This document shows positions 20,201 through 26,488 of a stretch of DNA of 64,000 bases, in pieces. Position 1 is the first letter of the stretch; each line of letters begins with the position of its first letter. The notes under the pieces were generated by a model, which had not been told where the DNA came from, made no database searches, and was given only the letters and a program-made list of their open reading frames with translations. This DNA is from Larkinella insperata (GTDB taxonomy: Bacteria; Bacteroidota; Bacteroidia; Cytophagales; Spirosomataceae), in the NCBI RefSeq assembly GCF_026248825.1, contig NZ_CP110973.1, positions 5,911,501 to 5,975,500 on the forward strand, given 5' to 3'. Position numbers and translations under genes: made by a program.

Positions 20201-20566
20201 GATGGGCCTACCCTGTTTGCCCAGGGCAAACGGTCATTCGTCGCTGGGGAGGCCGGCCGGGAATTTGTGATCAGCAATCCGGCCCTCCGGACGCCGGCCA
20301 TCGCCAATATTGCGGGAATCCTAGACACGGTGCAGAAAACCGGGAATTTCGGAGCCGCCGGCAGCATGATGGCCGGCGCGATGGGTGGCCCGAGCACTGA
20401 AATGCTGGGAGCCATTCTAGCCGAGCTGCAGGCTAACCGGCGGGAGCTGCAACAGGTTCGCCAGGTGACCCAGGAGGCCGGTGCACGGCCGGTGGCGTTT
20501 AACTTCCACCAGTTCGAGGACACGCAAGCCTTTCTGGCCCAGATCCGCGAGGAAACCACGTATTAA
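17267..20566 (+). CDS. Phage tail tape measure protein (TP901-like core)
   Basis: 1099 residues, alpha-helical throughout. Residues about 95-300 match the TP901-type tape measure core (the SFADIGKATGLSDGEVKKL and TATEELRNIAVVGGQLG region). Residues about 430-570 and 620-870 are Lys/Glu-rich coiled coil. Residues about 885-960 are an Ala-rich hydrophobic stretch expected to insert in the host membrane, followed by a Gly-rich segment and a C-terminal helix. Length implies a long tail, consistent with a siphovirus or myovirus. It is the last gene of the late operon, where most siphoviruses place it upstream of tail-tip and fibre genes. Confidence 0.88.
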   Translation: MANQNERAVIDLVINGKQSETTLKEVATAAVNARKELNKMRESDNPQAYAAKVAQVKALNQAMADHNEKLRATRKATDDWGLSWKSIAQGVLGGNALTAGFNMLLSVGPKVLDQGMKIKDSFADIGKATGLSDGEVKKLNESLKQINTRTATEELRNIAVVGGQLGVTNDQLLGFVENADKAVVALGDEFSGGVEEVSKSIGGMAKLFKETKDMDIGPAINNIGSALNELGAAGSATAPVVAEFTTRMGQLGDLSPQISETMGLGAALQELGLSAEIGAGGLSNILLTAAKDTATFAKQLGLSEQAMKELINTNPNEFLLKLAESLKNLPADQQAKALDALGIKSQEATKVMSLLANQTDMVRQKQELASKAMAEGTSLTNEFNKKNFDLAVNLKRIREWVDNLLQGDGIQGLAAAFVEATTRVLGLTTASEAATKEFNRQKSEVENLEKTLPGLAKRHDELKSKSKLNKEEQEELKKVVAQIAETVPSAVTEWDEYGRALGVNTQKAREFIKTQRALLEYQNRDAIEESESELERLERRQKTLQAKLKSGKESYTTTGGIVESTMTNEQIAGYVKDLTKVSAEADNVRARLKGLKGEMLETAAAPAPGAGKPTPGQPKTGTSTLETKEQESARKSKIKAAEKAEDDLEKMLATARAKHEESLHNEFGKEQLLFGQKYSKMYELAKGNKDQMAQITELMYKELADIEAREAERQKVKREAEMKAKVKASEEALELVMENKKSELALDVAGKKVTAEDAKTRELELEQTYLEAKRLLYEGYYQQLEALGFTDKEKQTAIAEEKKANLAKIDQDIAQSTTDQTLSRMDAAESYKQKTLEVNTYVKEAEFDLVAAKREAAAQGLAILSSFFKESSGIQKALFVAEKAFAIGGIIVSLQKQLAAISLAAAEQAAQASAIPIVGPALAAAAKAAGIKNALAAKVQAGMSIATIAGQTIQGVAMKAAGGFTDVETMYGNPSGFVDGPTLFAQGKRSFVAGEAGREFVISNPALRTPAIANIAGILDTVQKTGNFGAAGSMMAGAMGGPSTEMLGAILAELQANRRELQQVRQVTQEAGARPVAFNFHQFEDTQAFLAQIREETTY

Positions 20567-20571
20567 TATAG

Positions 20572-20579
20572 TAGCTTTG
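20572..20579 (+). promoter_or_regulatory. -7 box of candidate small-RNA promoter
   Basis: TAGCTTTG fits the Bacteroidota -7 consensus TAnnTTTG and lies 5 bases after the tape measure stop. The predicted start falls at about 20584-20587, the first bases of the closing stem of the structured RNA. No convincing -33 TTTG is seen, so confidence is moderate. Confidence 0.5.
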
Positions 20580-20583
20580 CAGT

Positions 20584-20725
20584 GCTCAAGTTCAAAAATG
20601 CATAGGTGCCAGCATCGCCAACTCCGGAGGGCGGTGCTGTGCGCCGGTGCCTATATTATAATGATATAGGCGGAACCTATGTGTAAGGAACTTGAGCGAC
20701 CGGCCGCCAGCACCGCCCCTTTTCT
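20584..20725 (+). ncRNA. Candidate structured small RNA (unknown family)
   Basis: No gene fits here but the bases fold unusually well. P1: 20584-20593 pairs perfectly over 10 bp with 20688-20697. P2: 20601-20607 pairs with 20675-20681 (7 bp, extendable by wobbles). Inside P2 are hairpin A (20610-20619 with 20630-20639, 10 bp, one G-U, 10-nt loop) and hairpin B (20649-20656 with 20664-20671, 8 bp, 7-nt loop), making a three-way junction. The 3' arm of hairpin A is also perfectly complementary over 10 bp to 20708-20717, outside P1, which allows a pseudoknot or a switch. A promoter-like -7 box sits just upstream and a terminator-like hairpin downstream. No reverse transcriptase follows, so it is not an evident retron RNA. 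Function unknown; the 3' end is a guess. Confidence 0.6.
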
Positions 20726-20750
20726 TTCCGACCATACCACCATATTTTAG

Positions 20751-20786
20751 CCCCCGATCTTAACTAGGTCGAGGGTTATTTTTTAT
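20751..20786 (+). terminator. Rho-independent terminator after the small RNA/late operon
   Basis: A GC-rich hairpin (20751-20759 with about 20767-20775, one mismatch, 7-nt loop) followed by a T-rich run at 20776-20785. It could end both late-operon transcripts and the candidate small RNA, separating them from the abiGi promoter. Confidence 0.55.
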
Positions 20787-20832
20787 ACTGTTCAGAAAAT
20801 CGCCTTTACCCTCCAGAAACTGTACACATTTT

Positions 20833-20864
20833 TTTGAACAGCTTCTTTGAACAGGTATCTTTAA
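20833..20864 (+). promoter_or_regulatory. Probable abiGi promoter with direct repeats
   Basis: TTTG at 20833-20836 and TATCTTTA at 20857-20864 (one mismatch to TAnnTTTG) are 20 bases apart, the Bacteroidota -33/-7 geometry. The 9-mer TTTGAACAG occurs twice, at 20833-20841 and 20846-20854, spaced 13 bases, over the -33 region; a near-inverse copy (CTGTTCAGA) lies at 20788-20796. This could be a regulator site. Confidence 0.45.
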
Positions 20865-20871
20865 TACTGCC

Positions 20872-20912
20872 GACCGGTTTTGGTGACCTCGTTAATGTTC
20901 AGGAAACCGGTC
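20872..20912 (+). repeat. Inverted repeat in the abiGi leader
   Basis: Perfect 9-bp arms (20872-20880 and 20904-20912) enclose 23 bases and are followed by CTTTTATT. The element lies in the predicted leader between promoter and abiGi start, so it could act as an attenuator or terminator-like stem. Confidence 0.45.
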
Positions 20913-20944
20913 CTTTTATTAAACGTTATTACAATTCATAAAAT

Positions 20945-21772
20945 ATGGCTGTTCATTCAGAATCACTATTCCATTTTACTCGAAGCATTGATGGTCTACT
21001 CGGAATACTCAGAAATGGATTTTACCCCTACTATTGCCCAGAAGTGCATGTATGGCAGGAAGATCCATTCAAAGTTTTACAATGTGCCGCACATCCTATG
21101 GTCTGTTTTTGTGATATTCCCTTATCGCAAATCTCAATACATCAGCAAACATATGGTACGTATGGCATAGGTATGTCAAAAGCCTGGCGACGGTATTTCA
21201 ATTTAAATCCAGTTATTTATTGTCAACAGGATGCGTTTGTACATGAAGCTATTGGAGATATTATGCCCATGTATAGACAGCTAGAAAAAGCTGGCTTAGA
21301 CAATAATAAGATTAAGAAATGGGGCCTAAAGGATGATGTAGCTTTCGTGATGGGTTTTGCAAAATTACTACAATTACCAAGTCTTGTTAAATTGATTGAA
21401 GGTCCTGTATTTATTAAGGAAAGAAACGATTGGGACACCAAGTTGACACCGTTTTATAGAGAAAGGGAATGGAGAATTGTACCCGACTTTCGTCTAGTGC
21501 ATGGGATCTTAGATACTGTAGTGGACATCTCGACCTATTCTGACCCAATTAAAAGAAACAAGATCAACAAAAAGGCTGAGAAATTTTCTTTGTCAGTCTT
21601 CGTTAGAAATTGGTCTGATATACAGTATATTATATTAAGTAAAGACGCTGAAGTACCGGATTTTATTAAAGAATTTACAATAATTTGTAAAGATAAAGGG
21701 CTTACGAATGACCAAATACAAATTTTACTTACTAGGGTGAAAACGTCAGAAAGAATACAACTAGATTATTAG
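20945..21772 (+). CDS. AbiGi-family abortive infection protein
   Basis: 275 residues. The N-terminal H10-F-T segment with a following IL..GF..Y motif, the CFCDIPLS..H...YG.YGIG region (about 54-76) and an EREWR motif (173-177) match the AbiGi family (named as the antitoxin partner of AbiGii in Lactococcus). The pattern also resembles ADP-ribosyltransferase-like proteins such as DarT and DUF2971, which is my inference. No AbiGii toxin lies beside it. Base composition is clearly more AT-rich than the phage late genes, suggesting separate acquisition. It starts an apparent operon: the recombinase begins 9 bases after its stop. A phage-borne exclusion or anti-competitor role is likely. Confidence 0.8.
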   Translation: MAVHSESLFHFTRSIDGLLGILRNGFYPYYCPEVHVWQEDPFKVLQCAAHPMVCFCDIPLSQISIHQQTYGTYGIGMSKAWRRYFNLNPVIYCQQDAFVHEAIGDIMPMYRQLEKAGLDNNKIKKWGLKDDVAFVMGFAKLLQLPSLVKLIEGPVFIKERNDWDTKLTPFYREREWRIVPDFRLVHGILDTVVDISTYSDPIKRNKINKKAEKFSLSVFVRNWSDIQYIILSKDAEVPDFIKEFTIICKDKGLTNDQIQILLTRVKTSERIQLDY

Positions 21773-21781
21773 GCGAATATC

Positions 21782-22351
21782 ATGAAAATTGGCTACGCCC
21801 GGGTTTCGACCCTCGACCAGAATCTTACCCTACAGATCGATGCCCTTCAAAAAGTCGGCTGTGAAAAAATCTTCCAAGAAAAAATAAGTGGCTCCAAAGT
21901 CCAACGCCCCCAGCTCGACAAAATGCTCGAGCACGTCCGGGCCGGTGATACCGTTGTCGTTTGGAAACTGGATCGGCTCGGCCGGAGCCTACAGCACCTG
22001 ATCGAATTGGTGGGCAATCTGGAAAAGAAGGACGCCGGCCTGATCAGCCTGAACGACCCGGTCGATACCACCACTGCTCAAGGTAGACTCGTATTCCGAA
22101 TCTTCGCCAGCTTGGCCGAGTTCGAGCGGGAGCTGATTCGTGAGCGCACACTGGCCGGCGTTGCTGCAGCCAAAGCGAAAGGGGTCATTCTGGGTCGGCC
22201 AGAGGGATTATCAGCCGACGCTAAGAAGCAGGCCCGGGTTGTAGAGTCACTTCACAAAGATGGAGTATCTGTCGCGGAGGTTGCCCGGCAGCTAAAAATC
22301 AGTCGTACCACCGTCTATTCATATCTTAAGCATCGAGGAATTGAATATTAG
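21782..22351 (+). CDS. Small serine recombinase (resolvase/DNA invertase family)
   Basis: 189 residues, the normal length for Tn3-resolvase/Hin-Pin type enzymes. The N-terminal catalytic domain has YARVST with nucleophile S9 and R7, and the WKLDRLGRS block gives D64, R65 and R68. Helix E (FASLAEFERELIRERT) is intact, and a C-terminal helix-turn-helix (about 145-186) binds DNA. All catalytic residues are present. It sits 9 bases after abiGi and 5 before the next ORF. Phage invertases often switch tail fibres, but I saw no invertible fibre cassette here; it may instead resolve or mobilise the cargo region. Confidence 0.88.
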   Translation: MKIGYARVSTLDQNLTLQIDALQKVGCEKIFQEKISGSKVQRPQLDKMLEHVRAGDTVVVWKLDRLGRSLQHLIELVGNLEKKDAGLISLNDPVDTTTAQGRLVFRIFASLAEFERELIRERTLAGVAAAKAKGVILGRPEGLSADAKKQARVVESLHKDGVSVAEVARQLKISRTTVYSYLKHRGIEY

Positions 22352-22356
22352 GCTTT

Positions 22357-22764
22357 ATGAAAATTACTCCCCTACCCTCACACCCACCCCGGGGCTTTGC
22401 CAACTGGACAAGGCTTTACGAAGATGTTATTAAAATATTGCGACCAGGGGAAGAAACCTTTATACTACATGAAATGCCCGATCCAGCCTTAAAGCGGCAA
22501 AAATTATTGGTCACTATTCACCCAACCTTGCATTACTTGGCGGATTTAAAGGAAAAAGTTTTTAAGGAACTATGGCAACACCGTCTCAGCGTGGAGGATG
22601 TAAACACCTTGACCACGGTTGGACGGCGATTTCACGAAAACCGGTTTGCTACCTCATCAGACGATTCCACCACCTGGCCCACTGATAAGGCCGTCAAAGA
22701 TTTTTATAGTTTACTGGAGCGGCTCAATATCCAGTGGCGAGAGGATCAGCTAAAAGAGAAATAA
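22357..22764 (+). CDS. Hypothetical protein in the abiGi-recombinase operon
   Basis: 135 residues, soluble, no signal peptide, family not recognised. It begins 5 bases after the recombinase stop, so it is probably cotranscribed. The sequence has Pro-rich ends, several Trp residues and a charged C-terminal helix (QWREDQLKEK). Ordinary start ATG; no obvious DNA-binding or catalytic motif. Confidence 0.55.
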   Translation: MKITPLPSHPPRGFANWTRLYEDVIKILRPGEETFILHEMPDPALKRQKLLVTIHPTLHYLADLKEKVFKELWQHRLSVEDVNTLTTVGRRFHENRFATSSDDSTTWPTDKAVKDFYSLLERLNIQWREDQLKEK

Positions 22765-22781
22765 AATTCTGGCCATTCCTA

Positions 22782-22809
22782 TATATTTGCCATTACGAAA
22801 ATTCGTAAT
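22782..22809 (+). promoter_or_regulatory. Promoter with palindromic operator
   Basis: TATATTTG at 22782-22789 is an exact TAnnTTTG -7 box. Directly after it, 22792-22809 is a palindrome with 8-bp arms (ATTACGAA/TTCGTAAT) and a 2-base spacer, covering the predicted transcription start. The gene start follows at 22811, leaving an extremely short leader. A repressor binding here would block initiation. Confidence 0.55.
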
Positions 22810-22810
22810 T

Positions 22811-23296
22811 ATGAAACACGTATTTATACTTCTGTTTATTTCGATTCCTTTTCTCAGTGCAGCCCAGTGTAAACTGACTACTACAAAAGACCCCTTCACC
22901 AAGGTGGAGACTAAACTAGGTTATGTCGATAATCGCATGGTCCATATAGTTAGTTTGGCCACTTCTAGCAAAGGTGATACAACCCTTAGTGTTGCATTTT
23001 TAGGTAATGCGTCCTACGTAGCCGATACTGCAAGCCGGGTTATGGTCCTGCTGTCGGATGAAACAGTTATGGAGCTTCCCAATAGAACGTACTACCAGAC
23101 TGCAAACGGCCCTTTAGCAGTAAACGGAATTCTAAAAACTGATCAACTCAAAAAATTGGTATCCACGCCAATTAAGCAGATCCGTTTAACTGGTGTTGAA
23201 ATGAATGCAGCGAAGATGGTTAACGGCTATGATATAGATATTCACGCCACCAAATACAAAAAGCTTCAAGAGATAGCAGGGTGCTTTTTCAAATAA
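22811..23296 (+). CDS. Small secreted/periplasmic protein, unrecognised
   Basis: 161 residues from the ATG at 22811; an upstream TTG in frame (22787) lies inside the -7 box and is rejected. Residues 1-20 (MKHVFILLF...SAAQ) form a Sec signal peptide. The mature part is beta-rich, about 140 residues, with two Cys residues near the ends (just after cleavage and CFFK at the C-terminus) that could form a disulphide. No family recognised. It has its own promoter and operator, and lies in the prophage cargo region, so a host-surface or superinfection-exclusion (moron) role is possible. Confidence 0.6.
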   Translation: MKHVFILLFISIPFLSAAQCKLTTTKDPFTKVETKLGYVDNRMVHIVSLATSSKGDTTLSVAFLGNASYVADTASRVMVLLSDETVMELPNRTYYQTANGPLAVNGILKTDQLKKLVSTPIKQIRLTGVEMNAAKMVNGYDIDIHATKYKKLQEIAGCFFK

Positions 23297-23436
23297 AAGT
23301 TCTGTACCTAGCAAATTGAGAAAGTACTTAAATACCTTTCCCTAAACACTTGTAATTAGAAAGCAATAGATCATAAATCATCCATGTTAATTTATTGTGT
23401 CATTTCTTTACTATCATAATATAATTTATATAACAA

Positions 23437-25032
23437 ATGATTAGCCACATTGATGTCGAAAGTCCAGAGATTTTATTTGAAAATCATTTCAATGAATCTA
23501 GCAACAAAAGGATATTATTTTCAGGAGAATTTGGATGCGGAAAAACATATTTCTTAAATCACTTTTTTGAAGCTAGGAAAGAAAATATAAATACATTTTG
23601 GCTATCACCTGTCAAGTATTCTATAGGTCAAAATGAAGATATTATAGAATATATTAAAATAAATATTGCTTTACAGTTATTAAAAAGGCCTGAAATATTG
23701 CCAATTGTTAAAGAAAAATATGATGAAGATCTTTTTATATTTGAATATATTAAAAACAAACCACTAGAAATAGTAAAACTCTTAGTATCCTGTGTGGAGG
23801 CATTAGGAGTTACTACTGGCCCGGTAGAAAAGGTTCTTGATACATTGAAAAATTATGGTGAATATTCAGAAAAATTAAAAGATAATTTACAAAATGAAGA
23901 GCAAAGCATAACTAAATATCTTAAGCAAATTGTCAATATAAAAGGCTCTATATTCGAAGATGATATAATTTCCCAATCTATTCGTGCAATATTGCATCGA
24001 TGCAAAGCTGAAAACAGACAAAATATCTTAATAATTGATGATTTTGACCGTTTAGACCCAGAACACATTTTCAGAATTCTAAATATTTTAAGCGTTCATA
24101 ATGATTACTTTGAAACTAATAATAAATTTGATTTTGACAAAATTATTATTGTGTGTGACTATCACAATATAAGAAAAATATATCAGTATAAGTACGGACC
24201 TGAAGTAGACTACAAGGGATATATAAATAAATTTTATTCCAATGATATTTTTCACTTTACCAATGAAGGGGCAATATCATATTATTGTGAGAATCAGTTA
24301 GCAGACGTTTTAAGTTTTAAACACGACGCTTGTAAGAAGACATTAGGGTTATTGCTCTCACAATTTGTAAAGCACAAAATCATTACAATGAGACAAATTG
24401 TAAAGCAGAATATAGGAATAAGCTTTAAAAGCTTCTCTTTCGGACCCTATACCTGTACGATACCCTCAGGGTGGTTTATGGATCCACCGGGAGATTTTTT
24501 CAAACGAACAAATGTATATTCATTTGAACCTTCAAAAGTTCAATTTTTCTTCCAAACGAATGATTTTCCCTTTTTACAAATAATAAAATCTTTAACAATA
24601 ATTTTTGGAAGTTATGACAATTTAATGGAGGCAATTGATAGGATAAAAAAAGAATCAGCACCTATTGATCCTCCAACCACAATTATTTTAATTAAAGCGA
24701 TAATGCCTCTTTACCATCTAATTTGCAATGACCAAAATCATAATGATTTAGTATATAGGATTGAGGCTGACCCACGTGGTAATGGAAAGTGGATCGGGTT
24801 TCCAACAAACAATTTTCTATCCTTAGATTATATAGTACCTACCGGCTGGAACAACAGAAATCCTTATGACCCGAGCTTGAGCTACTTTCATAATATAATT
24901 GATGAATTGAATAAATGGGGGTCTGCTGAAGAAAGTACAGCGTCAGATTACAAGATTTTATTTCATCAGTTAGAAACTATATTAGATTTTCTCAATAAGA
25001 AAAATTTCCTACACCCACTAGGCATATCTTAA
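23437..25032 (+). CDS. KAP-type P-loop NTPase, candidate defence protein
   Basis: 531 residues. Walker A is GEFGCGKT (residues 30-37) and Walker B/DDxDR block IIDDFDRLD (199-207), with the following strand IIIVCDYHNI and the YINKF segment; this arrangement is typical of KAP-family P-loop NTPases (STAND-like), several of which act in phage exclusion. No clear transmembrane hairpin, which many KAP proteins carry, is seen. The C-terminal half (about 290-531) is unassigned and may be a sensor or effector. The gene is strikingly AT-rich compared with both flanks, a sign of recent transfer. It stands alone, about 140 bases after the upstream gene, and ends in a long palindrome facing the integrase gene. 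Confidence 0.72.
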   Translation: MISHIDVESPEILFENHFNESSNKRILFSGEFGCGKTYFLNHFFEARKENINTFWLSPVKYSIGQNEDIIEYIKINIALQLLKRPEILPIVKEKYDEDLFIFEYIKNKPLEIVKLLVSCVEALGVTTGPVEKVLDTLKNYGEYSEKLKDNLQNEEQSITKYLKQIVNIKGSIFEDDIISQSIRAILHRCKAENRQNILIIDDFDRLDPEHIFRILNILSVHNDYFETNNKFDFDKIIIVCDYHNIRKIYQYKYGPEVDYKGYINKFYSNDIFHFTNEGAISYYCENQLADVLSFKHDACKKTLGLLLSQFVKHKIITMRQIVKQNIGISFKSFSFGPYTCTIPSGWFMDPPGDFFKRTNVYSFEPSKVQFFFQTNDFPFLQIIKSLTIIFGSYDNLMEAIDRIKKESAPIDPPTTIILIKAIMPLYHLICNDQNHNDLVYRIEADPRGNGKWIGFPTNNFLSLDYIVPTGWNNRNPYDPSLSYFHNIIDELNKWGSAEESTASDYKILFHQLETILDFLNKKNFLHPLGIS

Positions 25033-25066
25033 GTATAAAGCAGAGAATATTCTCTGCTTTATACTT
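25031..25066. terminator. 36-bp perfect palindrome between convergent genes
   Basis: 18-bp arms with no spacer, starting within the stop codon of the KAP gene. It probably works as a bidirectional transcription barrier between the KAP gene (plus) and the integrase (minus), though neither side has a strong T-run right after the stem. Confidence 0.6.
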
Positions 25067-25087
25067 AGCTGTCATTCTACCTTATCT

Positions 25088-26335
25088 TCATTTTTTTATT
25101 GAAGTTTTTTCTAACTCGTGGATCACCCGGCGCTCATCCGGACGACCGTACACCTCTAGCCCTTTGCTGGACTTTCTCCCGAGTAGCACCATCACCGCGT
25201 CGGTGGTCAGGTGCAGTTCATTGAAACACCAGTCCGTAAACGTTTTACATCCAGCTTTTGAAGATAGCTCTGGAGGCAAGTCCAGAGCTGCCGCCACCAG
25301 CTTCAGTAGATCATTAAATTTAGATAGTGGCCGGATCGGGAGATGCTCCCACCCCCCGTACTTCTCGACGATCTGTTTTACTTCGTTAAACTGAGGAACT
25401 CGAGCAGCTACCTTGGTTTTGATACGTTTTTTAATCAACCAGGGCTTCCCGTCGATTCCTTGCTGGAGCGCAGTTTTGTGCTCCTTTACAAAGTCCTCCA
25501 GATCGCCGTAATGATAGCCAGTTCGGCAGAGGATTACCATGATGTCAGCGGTCTGTTGCAGTTTGCTGTTTTTAAATTTGTGTCGGCTGAGCTGCCCAAA
25601 TTGCTCCGGAGTCAAAAAGACCGGATCGCCGTACTCGGCTCCTTTCACCCTATGCCCTTCGAGTGGGTTGGTGTCGATCAGTTTTTTGAGTCTGGCCCAC
25701 GTCAGCACGTTTTTAATCGTCTGGCTGTGCTTGGAAATGTAGCTGTCGGAGTGCCCCTTCTGTGTGGCATTGACCTGCACTTGTGCCATCCACGAGCGGT
25801 ACTTTTTTAGCCAGGCTAAATCGAAATCTTCCGCCGGCAGATCCAGAGCTTTTTTAGCAATCAAAAAATCGATCACTTTTTTGCGAACGTTGTTGTACAC
25901 CGTTACGCTGCTACCATTTAGATTGCGCTCTCGGTCCTCTTTACAATCTTTAATGTACAGATCGAAGATGCTAGTCATCGAAAGGGATTGCTGGCCATTA
26001 AGATGCAGTCGTTTGATTTTGCCGGCTGTAATCTTTTCTTTCTTCCTGAATAGATCGTTGAAAATTGCCGACAGGTGGGATTTTAAGATGAGCAACTGCT
26101 CATTTTTAAAGTGAGAATGTGGATCATTGTCCAGGACTCGTTCACTGGTGGCATCCCAGTCGTTGTACCAAATGGTAATTCCTGTTGAACCAATGTCCTG
26201 CCGTTCCCCGTTCACGGAGATCCGACAATAAATTTGGGCATAACCCTTCTTTTTGCTTTTGTGTCGCCAAAAGCTCACTTCCATACGCACTAAGTTCATT
26301 AAAGCACTCAAATGTTTGGTTGAGTGCATGTTCAT
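25088..26335 (-). CDS. Tyrosine recombinase/phage integrase with altered active site
   Basis: 415 residues with the Bacteroidota integrase layout: arm-binding domain (about 20-110), SAM-like core-binding domain (about 118-225) and catalytic domain (about 238-410). The nucleophile Y396 is present (LEVYGR). However, the TGLRYSD-type block reads TGYHYGD with H275 in place of the first Arg, the H-x-x-R block reads K360-A-G-C363, and the LGH position is LGR (R387). Some Bacteroidota integrases lack the first Arg, but loss of both H-x-x-R residues is severe. It may be inactive or use other residues. It lies next to tRNA-Ser, pointing inward. The start may be one of four in-frame ATGs within the first 18 codons. 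Confidence 0.8.
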   Translation of the reverse strand: MNMHSTKHLSALMNLVRMEVSFWRHKSKKKGYAQIYCRISVNGERQDIGSTGITIWYNDWDATSERVLDNDPHSHFKNEQLLILKSHLSAIFNDLFRKKEKITAGKIKRLHLNGQQSLSMTSIFDLYIKDCKEDRERNLNGSSVTVYNNVRKKVIDFLIAKKALDLPAEDFDLAWLKKYRSWMAQVQVNATQKGHSDSYISKHSQTIKNVLTWARLKKLIDTNPLEGHRVKGAEYGDPVFLTPEQFGQLSRHKFKNSKLQQTADIMVILCRTGYHYGDLEDFVKEHKTALQQGIDGKPWLIKKRIKTKVAARVPQFNEVKQIVEKYGGWEHLPIRPLSKFNDLLKLVAAALDLPPELSSKAGCKTFTDWCFNELHLTTDAVMVLLGRKSSKGLEVYGRPDERRVIHELEKTSIKK

Positions 26336-26366
26336 ACGATAATTATACCTACATGTAGCGGAGAGA

Positions 26367-26396
26367 GTGCCACCAGACGATTATGGTGCCACCAGA
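26367..26396. repeat. Paired 11-bp direct repeats, possible integrase arm sites
   Basis: GTGCCACCAGA occurs at 26367-26377 and 26386-26396, a 19-base period, between the integrase start and the tRNA. Lambda-type integrases bind such arm-type repeats beside the core site; that role is inferred from location. Confidence 0.45.
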
Positions 26397-26456
26397 AGTA
26401 CCTGGCGAATTGTCAGACATGTGTTAATAGGCGGGAAAGCAGGAAAGACAAGGCAC

Positions 26457-26488
26457 AAAAAAAACCCTGACGGGTTTCGACGTCAGGG
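26457..26488 (-). terminator. Terminator downstream of tRNA-Ser
   Basis: On the minus strand, an 8-bp perfect stem (26481-26488 with 26465-26472, 8-nt loop) is followed by eight T residues (26464-26457). It lies 27 bases beyond the tRNA 3' end and is a classical Rho-independent terminator. Confidence 0.8.

Noticed and set aside
20567..20944. Retron or diversity-generating retroelement RNA
   Set aside because: The inverted-repeat-closed RNA resembles a retron msr-msd, but no reverse transcriptase lies in the window and no template/variable repeat pair was seen.
20567..20944. Type III toxin-antitoxin RNA
   Set aside because: A pseudoknot is possible, but the tandem short repeats of those antitoxin RNAs are missing and the following gene is AbiGi, not a ToxN-like nuclease.
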